Source: Lachnospiraceae bacterium
GTDB lineage: Bacteria; Bacillota; Clostridia; Lachnospirales; Lachnospiraceae
NCBI GenBank assembly: GCA_017962105.1
Contig: JAGCVY010000094.1
Location: forward strand, 110,213 to 174,212
DNA: 64,000 bases
Reading direction: 5' to 3'
Shown here piece by piece: positions 27,306-35,757 of this stretch. Each line of letters begins with the position of its first letter. Within the stretch, counting starts at the first letter, position 1. The notes beneath the pieces were generated by a model. It worked only from the letters and a program-made list of their open reading frames with translations. It made no database searches and was not told the DNA's origin. Made by a program: the position numbers and the translations under genes.

Positions 27306-27335
27306 GGCGGTCCTCCCCCGCTAATAATCTTTCTC

Positions 27336-28124
27336 TCATCGAATCTTCATCGTCCCCACACGGGAAAGATTCTCATGGGTATTCATGGAAGTGTCGCTCC
27401 ACTGAATGATATAATCTCTGGAGCCTTCGGTGTGCGAATCATTCACACGGATATCCAGACCGAAGCTCTCTCCCCGGTCCTCGGGTGCCAGAGACCAGGA
27501 GATTGAAATCTCCATGATGTACCCGCCCTCGGTTTCCGTAACCGCGGACTCCGCGAGACGCAGATCCGCCCCGCTTCTCTCCACACAGGATCCGTTCCGA
27601 CGGAAAATGTAATGGCTGTCCCCAGCGTGGTACTTCTCCGGTTTGGAGCCGTCCTCGTTTAGGTAGATTTCCACGCTGTCACACCGGGTCGGGACTTCAT
27701 TGCTTCGCATCGGAGTGTCATCCTTCACCTCGATGCAGAGATAGAGTTTATTCTTGTCGGAAAATGCCCGGAATTTGGCGGATGCCCCGCTCTCGCCGTA
27801 CACGGGATTCTCCAGCGCATATTCTTCGCAGACGTTCCATGCGTCCTCGATCCGTCCATCCAGCCGGATCGCCGGCAGCCGGGTCGCGCGGACTTCCTTG
27901 TCGGATTCCTCGGGCGTATATTTCTTCGGGAGCTCCTTCGGAGCAATTCTCTCGTACGGCGTCGGAGTCGGCCCGTCTTCCGGAGCGCGAAACGCTTGTT
28001 TCTTCCCGGAATCGAGCTTTGCTCCTGCGGCAGGCATACGGAAAAGGACTGTCCCGATGACACAGAAAGCTGCCAGGAAAGTCAAAAGCAGAAGGATTCG
28101 ATTGTCACGATCGTGTCTTCTCAT
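27336..28124 (-). CDS. Membrane-anchored CBM9-like carbohydrate-binding protein
   Basis: A 262-residue exported protein. An N-terminal signal anchor (residues 10-28, ILLLLTFLAAFCVIGTV) is followed by a Pro/Thr/Lys-rich linker (30-75) and a CBM9-like beta-sandwich (about 80-262): LDGRIEDAWN, AKFRAFSDKNKLYLCIEVKDDTP, DSVEIYLNEDG, GGYIMEISISW, FGLDIRVND, IIQWSD. No catalytic domain. ATG 28124 has AAGGGGA upstream. It is paralogous to the lipoprotein eight bases upstream. Ligand unknown; family CBM9 domains bind sugar-chain ends. Confidence 0.8.
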   Translation of the reverse strand: MRRHDRDNRILLLLTFLAAFCVIGTVLFRMPAAGAKLDSGKKQAFRAPEDGPTPTPYERIAPKELPKKYTPEESDKEVRATRLPAIRLDGRIEDAWNVCEEYALENPVYGESGASAKFRAFSDKNKLYLCIEVKDDTPMRSNEVPTRCDSVEIYLNEDGSKPEKYHAGDSHYIFRRNGSCVERSGADLRLAESAVTETEGGYIMEISISWSLAPEDRGESFGLDIRVNDSHTEGSRDYIIQWSDTSMNTHENLSRVGTMKIR

Positions 28125-28132
28125 AGTTCCCC

Positions 28133-28894
28133 TTAATCCATCGTCAGAATCCCGACGCCCTGCAGCGTCGCATCCGTATGACAGTCGCTGTCGGCCCATT
28201 GCAGAATGTGCTCTGTCTTACCTTCCTCCGCGTTGTTTATCCGGATATCGAACCCGATCTGCCGGTCAAATCGTCCGGTGACGGTCATCAACGGGATCCG
28301 GGCTTCCACATAATATCCAGGCATTGCCGGATCCTCATAGGCTTTGCACACAAAACCTGTTCCTGTTGCACCGGAACCGAGATACCCCCGTCCGTCGCGG
28401 TCGACGGCGTAAAATGCATCCCCTACGGAGTACACCTTGTTCTTCTTTGCATCCTCGTTGATGAAGAAAAATACGCTGTCCCGGTCATAGACGGATTCCG
28501 CTTCGGTATCCGGCGTCTTGTCAAGAATATGTACCCGCAGGTACAGACAATCCTCGTCCCACAGAACGCGGAACATGGCCTGCACCGAATTGGCGTCGCC
28601 CTGAACACAGTTCTCCACCCAGTAAGCCTGGGAAAGGTTCCATAAGTTGGCGTTCTCACCGTCAATCTGCGGGATACCTGTCTCGGCATAGCCGTTGACA
28701 TTTTCCACGGAAGGGTCACGGAACCCGAATGTCGGCGTTGGGGAATTCACCGGTTCCGCCTCCCCGGGCGTTGCGGATACGGCCGGTTCCTCGGTCTTGT
28801 TCGTCTTGGTACAGGAACACAACAAGAGCGTGAGCAGGCATAAAAGCACCGCACACGCCGTGATCCGTTTCCGTTTTCCGTAGTTTTGTTTCAT
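28133..28894 (-). CDS. CBM9-like lipoprotein
   Basis: A 253-residue lipoprotein: basic N-terminus, hydrophobic signal and lipobox LLCSC with the lipid Cys near residue 28, a Pro/Glu/Thr linker, then a CBM9-like sandwich (about 68-253) with IDGENANLWN, AMFRVLWDEDCLYLRVHILDKTP, DSVFFFINED, GYYVEARIPL, IGFDIRINNAEEG and ILQWADS. It shares this order of motifs with the downstream paralogue. Surface attached, so it may hold a glycan or peptidoglycan. The RBS is weak (GGAAG, far upstream of ATG 28894), which could mean low or coupled translation after the U32 gene. Confidence 0.8.
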   Translation of the reverse strand: MKQNYGKRKRITACAVLLCLLTLLLCSCTKTNKTEEPAVSATPGEAEPVNSPTPTFGFRDPSVENVNGYAETGIPQIDGENANLWNLSQAYWVENCVQGDANSVQAMFRVLWDEDCLYLRVHILDKTPDTEAESVYDRDSVFFFINEDAKKNKVYSVGDAFYAVDRDGRGYLGSGATGTGFVCKAYEDPAMPGYYVEARIPLMTVTGRFDRQIGFDIRINNAEEGKTEHILQWADSDCHTDATLQGVGILTMD

Positions 28895-28906
28895 ACTATT
28901 TATCTG

Positions 28907-30142
28907 TTATTCTTCCGTTTGATCGCGGTCCATCCGCATAATATCACCGATCTCCGCTTTCTCCGATAGTTTCATTCGGACAATGCTGCTGGCATGAGGA
29001 CAGGAATCTATCGGATTTCCGTCCACGTCGGTCATGGATAAAACGGCTGCCGCAACATTTCTTCCGTCCGGTTTCATCAAAAGGATCGTGTCGGCGACAC
29101 AAAACTTGTTTTTTTGCTCAAACACTACCGTATCATCGGGCGTCACTTCGGACACCGTTCCGAGATATATCGACTCGCGGCTCTCCGGACCGGCGTCATA
29201 CGCCTGTGCCTCCGCACCGGGTCTTCCGAAGAAAAATCCTGTCGTGTACTCCCGTGCCGCACTCTTTTTGATCTCGGCATGAAGCCTCGGCAGAATGCTC
29301 CGGTATTCCTCCTCACTTCGGAGGCATGTGTCGATGGCTTCCCGGTAGGCTCTCGTCACGATCGCAACATACAGCGCCGTCTTCATCCGGCCTTCCACCT
29401 TAAAGCTGTCGATCCCGGCTTCCAGAAGCTCCGGAATATGGTCGATCATACACAGATCCCGGGAATTGAAGAGGTACGTTCCTTCCTCATCCTCCTCCAC
29501 GGGCATGTATTCCCCGGGCCTTGTCTCCTCCACCACCGCATATTTCCAGCGGCAGGGATGGGTGCAGGCGCCGAGATTCGCCTCTCTTCCGGTCAGGAAC
29601 GCCGATAGCAGGCATCGTCCGGAATAGGAAATGCACATTGCGCCGTGTACAAACGCCTCAATCTCGGCGTTCCGCGGTATTTTCCGACGGATTTCCTTAA
29701 TCTCAGTAAGGGAAAGCTCCCGTCCGCAAACCACACGTTCCGCCCCGAGTCCGTACCAGAACCGAAACGTCTCCGCATTCACATTGTTGGCCTGGGTACT
29801 GATATGAATGGCAACTTCCTTCGGAAGCACTTCCTTTGCGACGGAAAATGCCCCCGGATCGGCGATGATCACGGCATCCGGCCGGATCTCCGCGATCCTT
29901 TTCAAAAACTCACGGAATGCTTCCATGGACCTTTCGTGGGCGATCACGTTGGTGGCCACATAGAGTTTTCTTCCGTTTTCATGGCAGAAGGCAACCGCTT
30001 CCGCGAGTTCGGAACCGGACAGGTTCTTCGCCTTGGCGCGCAGTCCGAACATCTCGCCGCCGACATACACCGCGTCGGCTCCGTAACGCACGGCAGTCTT
30101 AACAACGCTGAGCGATCCGGCGGGGATCAACAACTCCGGCAT
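28907..30142 (-). CDS. U32 family protein, tRNA uridine-34 hydroxylation (TrhP-like)
   Basis: A 411-residue U32 family protein (formerly peptidase U32), related to TrhP/YrrN-YrrO that install 5-hydroxyuridine at wobble U34 of tRNAs using prephenate. Motifs: ELLIPAGSLSVVKTAVRYGADAVY, ISTQANNVNAET, ERVVCGRELSLTEI, EAFVHGAMCISYSGRCLLS and GACTHPCRW (Cys ligands), DLCMIDHIPELLEAGIDSFKVEGRMK. A downstream beta-barrel domain covers about 330-411. It follows trmR, which methylates the same nucleotide, a good functional match. GGAGG precedes ATG 30142. Confidence 0.9.
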   Translation of the reverse strand: MPELLIPAGSLSVVKTAVRYGADAVYVGGEMFGLRAKAKNLSGSELAEAVAFCHENGRKLYVATNVIAHERSMEAFREFLKRIAEIRPDAVIIADPGAFSVAKEVLPKEVAIHISTQANNVNAETFRFWYGLGAERVVCGRELSLTEIKEIRRKIPRNAEIEAFVHGAMCISYSGRCLLSAFLTGREANLGACTHPCRWKYAVVEETRPGEYMPVEEDEEGTYLFNSRDLCMIDHIPELLEAGIDSFKVEGRMKTALYVAIVTRAYREAIDTCLRSEEEYRSILPRLHAEIKKSAAREYTTGFFFGRPGAEAQAYDAGPESRESIYLGTVSEVTPDDTVVFEQKNKFCVADTILLMKPDGRNVAAAVLSMTDVDGNPIDSCPHASSIVRMKLSEKAEIGDIMRMDRDQTEE

Positions 30143-30163
30143 AGCTACCTCCTGAAATCTACG

Positions 30164-30865
30164 TCATACTCTGTGATAAACGCTTGCGGTCATCCCGTCT
30201 CCGACGGGGATCATGGTGCTCACAAACGAGGGATCCTCGAACAATACCTTCACAAATTCCCGCATGCGCATATGGATCGTACGATCCCTCCGGCATACCG
30301 TGAATTTGGATTCCGCGACGCTTCCCTCCTGCAAAACATTGTCTGCGATCAGCATTGCACCGTCACGCAGTAACGCCCGCAGTTTCTCAAGATACACCGG
30401 GTACTGCGCTTTCGCGGCATCGAGGAACACAAAATCAAAGGTTCTTCCTTCTGCGGCAAGGATGTCAAGCACCTCTGCGGCGTCCCCCGTAAGAAGGGTG
30501 ATCCCCGACAGTTCCGGCCGGGATCCGAAAAGATGATTCGCTGCCTCGATCCGTGCCGGCACCTTTTCGATCGTCGTCAACGGAACCGTGAATCCGGTAA
30601 AATACTCCATCAGCGAAGCGGAAAATCCGACAGCGGTCCCGATCTCCAAAATGGCTTCCGGATTCCGCATCGTCAACAAAAAGCGAAGAAGTCCCTGCGC
30701 TTCTTTACGAATGATAGGAACTTCCTCTTGCTTCGCGCGGCGCTCAATCTCCATGAGCCATTCCGGCCAATCGGGGACCAGAGAGCGCAAGTATTCTGAG
30801 ATATGCGGATTTGCGACGAGCGAATCGTTCAAATTCGATGTCGCAGAGGGAAGAAAATCATTCAT
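30164..30865 (-). CDS. trmR: TrmR-like tRNA 5-hydroxyuridine O-methyltransferase
   Basis: A 233-residue class I SAM-dependent O-methyltransferase related to YrrM/TrmR, which converts 5-hydroxyuridine-34 to 5-methoxyuridine in tRNA. SAM motif ILEIGTAVGFSASLMEY, acidic loop DFVFLDAAKAQYP (metal/substrate) and IADNVLQEGSV are visible. I choose ATG 30865 (MNDFLPSA), because AAGAGG lies ten bases upstream; an ATG 21 bases earlier has no ribosome site. This start overlaps the MltG-like stop by eight bases. Immediately followed by the U32 gene, giving a two-step wobble pathway. Confidence 0.88.
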   Translation of the reverse strand: MNDFLPSATSNLNDSLVANPHISEYLRSLVPDWPEWLMEIERRAKQEEVPIIRKEAQGLLRFLLTMRNPEAILEIGTAVGFSASLMEYFTGFTVPLTTIEKVPARIEAANHLFGSRPELSGITLLTGDAAEVLDILAAEGRTFDFVFLDAAKAQYPVYLEKLRALLRDGAMLIADNVLQEGSVAESKFTVCRRDRTIHMRMREFVKVLFEDPSFVSTMIPVGDGMTASVYHRV

Positions 30866-31289
30866 CGATATAATCCTCTTCTTCATCCAGGACTTCTGTG
30901 GATACCGCTATGATATTCAAAATCTCGTTATAATTCATGTCCGTCCGCAGTTTGTATGTGCCGGGCATGATATTCAGCTTGTTGATCTTAACCTTGACAT
31001 AGAACGAAAGCTCATTGACGATGATCCCCTCGCGCTCGAGACGCTTTCCGACATCTCTTGTGGAATCACCAAGCTCGATCAGGATCTCCTTCTCCACGCC
31101 GTGCTCGTAATCCGCCACCTGTACGTTGCCGAACACCTGGTAGCAAAAGCTCTTCGCATACCTGCTCAGCTGTACGATGGCGACTGCGACAAAGACATAG
31201 AAAAGAACATCGATGATCAGACGAATGATACTGTTCGATGCCGACAGGACATATCTTCCCGCTTCCGATTTTCTCTTTTTCCTGCTCAT
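30858..31289 (-). CDS. MltG/YceG-like membrane protein lacking the catalytic domain
   Basis: A 143-residue protein occupying the mltG (yrrL) place in the conserved ireB-ruvX cluster. It has a basic cytoplasmic N-terminus (about 1-22), one transmembrane helix (about 23-43) and a LysM-like subdomain of the YceG type (about 65-130: EILIELGDSTRDVGKRLEREGIIVN..., INKLNIMPGTYKLRTDMNYNEIL). The endolytic transglycosylase domain with its catalytic Glu is absent: full MltG proteins exceed 300 residues. No frameshift remnant of a catalytic part is seen downstream, where trmR begins. It probably binds glycan or regulates rather than cuts; inference. Confidence 0.8.
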   Translation of the reverse strand: MSRKKRKSEAGRYVLSASNSIIRLIIDVLFYVFVAVAIVQLSRYAKSFCYQVFGNVQVADYEHGVEKEILIELGDSTRDVGKRLEREGIIVNELSFYVKVKINKLNIMPGTYKLRTDMNYNEILNIIAVSTEVLDEEEDYIDE

Positions 31290-31317
31290 AACTCCCTCAC
31301 TTGTGCGTCACGGGGTA

Positions 31318-32988
31318 TCAATACGCCTCCGTAATGATCGGAAGGATCATCGGTCTTCTGTGGATCTCCTTCCAGATAAACTCACTGAGCTCATTTCGGA
31401 TTTCCGACTTCAGGCGGTTCACATCGCGCCCGTCGGACAGCTCAAATTTTTCCATGCACTCCTGAACGATATGCTCTGCACGGGCGATCAGCTGCTCTGC
31501 ATCCCGAAGGTACACAAAGCCCTTGGTCTCGATCACCGGAGTGCTTAAGAACCGCTTGGAATCGTAATCCAGACATGTGGATACGATGAAGATACCATTT
31601 TCCGAAAGATACTGACGATCTCTCAGAACAATGTTGCCCACGTCTCCGATCCCGAGGCCGTCCACAAGAATGCCTCTTGCGGGAACCGTCTCCGTGATCT
31701 CCGCCTTTCTGCCCGAGAGCGACAGCACATCGCCGGATTTCAGTATGACGACTTTTTCCTTGTCCCATCCGAGGTCAAGGCAGAGGTTGCGCTGTGCGAT
31801 CCGATGGCGGTATTCGCCGTGGATCGGGATTGCGTATTTCGGACGGATCAGGCTGTACAAAAACTTGATCTCATCCTGGCATGCATGTCCGGAAACATGC
31901 GTATCCTGAAAGATAACACGTGCTCCGAGCATGGACAGGTCGTTGATCAGACGGAACACGCTCTTCTCGTTGCCGGGGATCGGCGTCGAGCTGATGATCA
32001 CCACATCTCCGGGGAAAATGTTGATCTTCCGGTGTGAGGAGGAAGCGACGCGGGACAATGCCGCCATCGGTTCTCCCTGACTTCCCGTCATGATCAGCAC
32101 AAGCTGTTCGATGGGATACCGTCCGATCTCCTCCACGGGGATCAGAACGTTCTCGGGCATCTTTATGTAGCCGAGTTCCACCGCGGTATTGACGATGTTG
32201 ACCATGCTTCGTCCGTCAATGGCGATCTTTCTCTTGTAACGCATCGCACAGTCCACGATCTGCTGGATGCGGTCAACGTTGGAGGCAAAGGTCGCCACGA
32301 TGATCCTGTGGTTCACATTCTCGGCAAAAATGTTGTCGAAGGTCTTTCCGACGCTTCTCTCGGACATGGTCATACCCGGCTTCAGGGCGTTGGTGGAATC
32401 GCAGAGCATTGCGAGCACGCCCTTGTTTCCGAGAATGCCCAGGCGCTGCAGATCGATGGTCTCCCCGTACACCGGAGTGAAATCGATCTTGAAGTCGCCG
32501 GTATGGATCACGGTTCCTGCCGGCGAGAAGATCGCCAGCGCTGCGGAATCCGCAATGCTGTGATTCGTGCGGATATACTCCACGGAAAGTGCGCCGCAGT
32601 TTACCGTGTCGCCGTAGGAAACCACATTGAGCGGTACATCCACGGCAACCGGCGCCTCTTCCAGTTTGTTTGCAATGATCGCCAGCGTAAGCTGGGTTCC
32701 GTATACGGGCACCGGAACTTCCCGAAGCACGTACGGAAGGGCTCCGATATGATCCTCGTGTCCGTGGGTAATGAAGAACCCTCGGACGAGGTTCAGATTT
32801 TCCTTCAGATACGACACGTCCGGGATAACCAGGTCGATACCGAGCATATCGTCGCTCGGGAACGCCAATCCGCAGTCAACAACGATGATATCGTCGCCGT
32901 ACCGGATTGCCGTGATGTTCATTCCGACCTGTTCCAGACCGCCCAACGGAATGATCTTAATTTCTTTTTTCGTACTTTTCGAACTCAT
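31318..32988 (-). CDS. Ribonuclease J
   Basis: RNase J is the Bacillota endo/5'-3' exoribonuclease of mRNA turnover and rRNA maturation. The 556-residue product has the beta-lactamase part (ITHGHEDHIGALPYVL with metal ligands near residue 80, HTGDFKIDFTPV), the beta-CASP domain (CDSTNALKPG, RIIVATFASNVDRIQQIVD, ADSQGEPM-like MTGSQGEPMAALSR, VIISSTPIPGNEKSV, SGHACQDEIKFLYSLIRPKYAIPIHGEYRH) and a C-terminal domain. ATG 32988 is preceded by AAAGG; an upstream ATG has no RBS. Located inside the yrr-type cluster between the DUF1292 and MltG-like genes. Confidence 0.94.
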   Translation of the reverse strand: MSSKSTKKEIKIIPLGGLEQVGMNITAIRYGDDIIVVDCGLAFPSDDMLGIDLVIPDVSYLKENLNLVRGFFITHGHEDHIGALPYVLREVPVPVYGTQLTLAIIANKLEEAPVAVDVPLNVVSYGDTVNCGALSVEYIRTNHSIADSAALAIFSPAGTVIHTGDFKIDFTPVYGETIDLQRLGILGNKGVLAMLCDSTNALKPGMTMSERSVGKTFDNIFAENVNHRIIVATFASNVDRIQQIVDCAMRYKRKIAIDGRSMVNIVNTAVELGYIKMPENVLIPVEEIGRYPIEQLVLIMTGSQGEPMAALSRVASSSHRKINIFPGDVVIISSTPIPGNEKSVFRLINDLSMLGARVIFQDTHVSGHACQDEIKFLYSLIRPKYAIPIHGEYRHRIAQRNLCLDLGWDKEKVVILKSGDVLSLSGRKAEITETVPARGILVDGLGIGDVGNIVLRDRQYLSENGIFIVSTCLDYDSKRFLSTPVIETKGFVYLRDAEQLIARAEHIVQECMEKFELSDGRDVNRLKSEIRNELSEFIWKEIHRRPMILPIITEAY

Positions 32989-33022
32989 AACATCCTTTCT
33001 GACAATCACCCGGCAAGGCAGA

Positions 33023-33304
33023 TCACTCTTCCTCGTCGGGAGCTATTTCAATATCCACGTCCTCCATGAGTTCATCAAACAAAACGCCGAGGCTTCGAAG
33101 CTCGTTATCGTCGGAAACCATACGGTACGTCGCTGTCTCGTCATCCTTGTAGGTCGCTTCAAGGATGTACGCAAGGTCATCCTCCGGTTCCGCAACCAGC
33201 AGGTATTCCTTATTGTCCTTCGTGGCCTGTGCGATCACCTCAAAGGTGATCAGGTCGCCGTTTTCATCCGTGAAATTCACGGTAGTGATCGTGGAATCAT
33301 TCAT
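33023..33304 (-). CDS. DUF1292 family protein (YrzB-like)
   Basis: A 93-residue acidic DUF1292 protein ([44 protein letters not shown]), equivalent to YrzB. A predicted all-beta fold of unknown function. Its start overlaps the ruvX stop by four bases (ATGA). The ireB-ruvX-DUF1292 trio is one of the most conserved small clusters in Bacillota, so it is likely functionally tied to them, but the role is unknown. Confidence 0.9.
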   Translation of the reverse strand: MNDSTITTVNFTDENGDLITFEVIAQATKDNKEYLLVAEPEDDLAYILEATYKDDETATYRMVSDDNELRSLGVLFDELMEDVDIEIAPDEEE

Positions 33305-33780
33305 ATTCTGTCTTTTATCCTTTCCAAAAGGGCTTTTTTCTCCTCCGGATTATTCGTCAGATAATCCATATACGATTGTAAAATGAGAGTCGCGGCAAGC
33401 TTGTCCACCACGGCATCCTTCTGATCCTGCCGAAGTCCTGCAGCTCCGAGCACGCGGTGTGCCTCCACGGTCGTAAATCTCTCATCCCACAAAACAACGG
33501 GCAGCCCCGTACGCCGTTCCAGGTCTGCCGCGAATTCAGTCGTCTTTTCTGCCCTGTCTCCAAAGGAATTGTCGAGTTTCTTCGGCAATCCCAAAACAAT
33601 CGCGTTGCATTTCCGCTCGGTGACAATTGCTTCAATCTGCTGGAATGTCTGGCGCAGTTTCGTCTCGTGCTTTCTGCGGATTACCGTCACGGGTTGTGCT
33701 GTCAGAAACAAACCGTCGCTGCAGGCAACGCCAACCGTGGCAGCACCGTAATCCAGACCGATCAGCCGCAATTCATCCAT
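33301..33780 (-). CDS. ruvX: RuvX/YqgF RNase H-fold nuclease
   Basis: A 159-residue YqgF family nuclease, proposed as a Holliday junction resolvase and shown to process the 5' end of 16S pre-rRNA. RNase H-like residues: [18 protein letters not shown] at the N-terminus (Asp), [16 protein letters not shown] (family GLPxxxDGS), [15 protein letters not shown] (Asp/Glu) and [14 protein letters not shown]. It follows ireB by 50 bases and precedes the DUF1292 gene with overlap. ATG 33780 follows GGAGGG. Confidence 0.93.
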   Translation of the reverse strand: MDELRLIGLDYGAATVGVACSDGLFLTAQPVTVIRRKHETKLRQTFQQIEAIVTERKCNAIVLGLPKKLDNSFGDRAEKTTEFAADLERRTGLPVVLWDERFTTVEAHRVLGAAGLRQDQKDAVVDKLAATLILQSYMDYLTNNPEEKKALLERIKDRI

Positions 33781-33830
33781 GAAATCTGTGCCCTCCGTTG
33801 TTCCGAAACCTTCGTCTGCGAAGAGAACCC

Positions 33831-34094
33831 TTACAGCTCACTCAGGTAAAGGCGCACAAGCTCCTCGATGATCTCGTCGCGCTCCACCTTCGCAATCTGG
33901 CTTCTCGCATTCAGGTAGCTGGTGATATAGGTAGGGTCACCGCTCATCAGGTAACCGACAAGCTGGGAATTGGGATTGTATCCTTTTTCGCGCAGAGCAA
34001 CGTAAACATTGCGCAAAATCTCGCGAATGTTGTTGGTGTGCTCCGCAATCGGATAATTCATGGTGTTGTTGAAATCAACCTTGTTGTTGTCCAT
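33831..34094 (-). CDS. ireB: IreB family regulatory phosphoprotein (UPF0297)
   Basis: An 87-residue IreB/YrzL protein. In enterococci IreB is phosphorylated by the PASTA kinase IreK and affects cephalosporin tolerance. Signatures include [16 protein letters not shown]-like [45 protein letters not shown] and [12 protein letters not shown]. The phosphorylated threonines near the N-terminus correspond here to Thr11 (NTMNY). First gene of the yrr-type cluster; it has a promoter at 34218-34246 and a long GC-rich leader. Confidence 0.93.
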   Translation of the reverse strand: MDNNKVDFNNTMNYPIAEHTNNIREILRNVYVALREKGYNPNSQLVGYLMSGDPTYITSYLNARSQIAKVERDEIIEELVRLYLSEL

Positions 34095-34217
34095 AGCTGT
34101 ACCTCACTCTCTATACCTTCGGTAAGACCAGTCGCTGCACCGCCGGCAGCCCCCCGAGCCACCCGAACTCGCGCAGGAATCGCGCGCGCAGGCGCACGAT
34201 AAAAATCCATCACGTCT

Positions 34218-34246
34218 ATAATACAGCAAAACCTCTCAAATAGCAA
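34218..34246 (-). promoter_or_regulatory. Promoter of ireB-ruvX cluster
   Basis: Minus strand -35 TTGCTA (34246-34241), 17-base spacer, -10 TATTAT (34223-34218); the -35 box falls inside the last codons of mtaB. The resulting leader of about 115 bases contains a very GC-rich tract (34140-34195) with repeated GCGCAGG/CGCGCG stretches that could fold. Inferred from consensus. Confidence 0.6.
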
Positions 34247-35624
34247 CAATTTCTTCAGAAAGCATTGTTCCGTCCGACAGCATCCGAACGCCTTTCACGG
34301 TGACTTCGCTGCCCGCTCTCGCGGCATCCGTACACACGGCGTAAGGCACATATTCCCTGCTGAAACCGGTCATGCAGGAAATTCCGTCGATCACTGCAGG
34401 TTCCTCCAGCAAAACCCGGGCTTCCAGTCCTATTTTCCGCTGGCGGTACGCTCTCTGTGTCTCCGCGGCTGCCTCGGAAACCGCTGATGCTCTCCGCTTT
34501 TTCTCCGACTCCGTAAGCTGCCCGTCCATGCGGTCCGCCACAGTACCCTTTCTTCTCGAATAGGGAAATACATGTACCTGGGCAAACCCGATCTCGCGGA
34601 CATAGTCAACCGTTGTTTGAACCTGCTCTTCGGTCTCCTGCGGAAATCCCGCAATGATATCCGTTGTGATCGCAGGATCCGGAAAATGCTCCCGCAGACG
34701 CCGAACAACCTCCCGGTAATCCTCCGTGGTATAGTGGCGGTTCATCGCCTTAAGGACTTCGTCGCATCCGCTTTGCAGGGAGAGATGGAACTGCGGGCAA
34801 AGTTTCGGTATTTCCGCGAGCTTCGCAGTGACTTCCTCCGTGAGGATACGGGGCTCCAGCGACCCGAGACGGATACGGGTAATGCCCTCAATCCCGGAGA
34901 CGGCACGAACAAGTGTGATCAGGGGCAGTTCGCCCTCCTTCACGGACAGGGACGACTGTTCGGAGACGCTGTGCTTCTCCAGTCCGTAGGAGGAAAGATG
35001 GATCCCGTTGATCACGACCTCCCGAACGCCGGATGCGGCAAGGGAGGAAACCTCCGAGACCACATCCGGTATCTCTCTCGAGGAAATCCTTCCGCGGGCA
35101 AAGGGTATGATGCAATAGCTGCAGAACTGATTGCATCCGTCCTGCACCTTGACAAACGCTCTGGTGCGCTCCTGGGAGTGGGTCGGCGGCAGGTTTTCAT
35201 ACCGGCACAGCCCGGCGTCCCCGTCGACATAGACGAAGGGTCCTTCGGTCCGCTTTTTCCCTGCCTCGAACAGCTCGTTTAGGATGGTCGGGATCTCGCC
35301 TTTTCTCCGGTTCCCCACATAGATATCCGCGATTTCTTCTTCGTCTGTTTTGGCAGCATTTTCCTGTATGTAACAACCGGTCGCAAGAATCCATGCATCC
35401 GCAGCCTGTGTGCGGGCGCGGTGCAGCATCTGGCGGGATTTCCGGTCGGCGATGTTGGTGACGGTACAGGTGTTCACGATCACGATATCGACGGCTTCCC
35501 CGAAGGGTTTCTCCACGCATCCGCAGGATCGCAGCATCTCTTTGATCGCCTCGGATTCGCATGCGTTGACCTTGCAGCCGAGGGTATGTATGGAAAATGT
35601 CCGGTTCAACAAAGTGTTTTTCAT
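34236..35624 (-). CDS. mtaB: tRNA t6A37 methylthiotransferase MtaB
   Basis: MtaB is a radical SAM enzyme converting t6A to ms2t6A at tRNA position 37. The 462-residue product has the N-terminal UPF0004 domain with Cys ligands (TLGCKVNACES, LRSCGC, NTCTVTN), the radical SAM motif VKVQDGCNQFCSYCIIPFARG (CxxxCxxC) and a C-terminal TRAM domain (about 395-455). ATG 35624 is preceded by AAAGAG; upstream in-frame codons lack support. Divergent from the HPr-like gene. No adjacent gene belongs to t6A synthesis. Confidence 0.93.
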   Translation of the reverse strand: MKNTLLNRTFSIHTLGCKVNACESEAIKEMLRSCGCVEKPFGEAVDIVIVNTCTVTNIADRKSRQMLHRARTQAADAWILATGCYIQENAAKTDEEEIADIYVGNRRKGEIPTILNELFEAGKKRTEGPFVYVDGDAGLCRYENLPPTHSQERTRAFVKVQDGCNQFCSYCIIPFARGRISSREIPDVVSEVSSLAASGVREVVINGIHLSSYGLEKHSVSEQSSLSVKEGELPLITLVRAVSGIEGITRIRLGSLEPRILTEEVTAKLAEIPKLCPQFHLSLQSGCDEVLKAMNRHYTTEDYREVVRRLREHFPDPAITTDIIAGFPQETEEQVQTTVDYVREIGFAQVHVFPYSRRKGTVADRMDGQLTESEKKRRASAVSEAAAETQRAYRQRKIGLEARVLLEEPAVIDGISCMTGFSREYVPYAVCTDAARAGSEVTVKGVRMLSDGTMLSEEIVAI

Positions 35625-35672
35625 TTTATGCACTCTTTCTGCATGGAATTTCAATGTTTTTCCGCAAACGAG

Positions 35673-35701
35673 TTGACAATCCCGAGCGGAAAATGTACTA
35701 T
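35673..35701 (+). promoter_or_regulatory. Promoter of HPr-like gene
   Basis: -35 TTGACA (35673-35678), 17-base spacer, -10 TACTAT (35696-35701). The spacer ends with CGGAAAATG directly before the -10 box. Only plus-strand protein-coding promoter in the interior of the window. Confidence 0.7.
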
Positions 35702-35757
35702 GGAACTACAGAAAACGGTTGTATTTTCCGGTTTCACCCAATTGAGGAGGGATTGTC

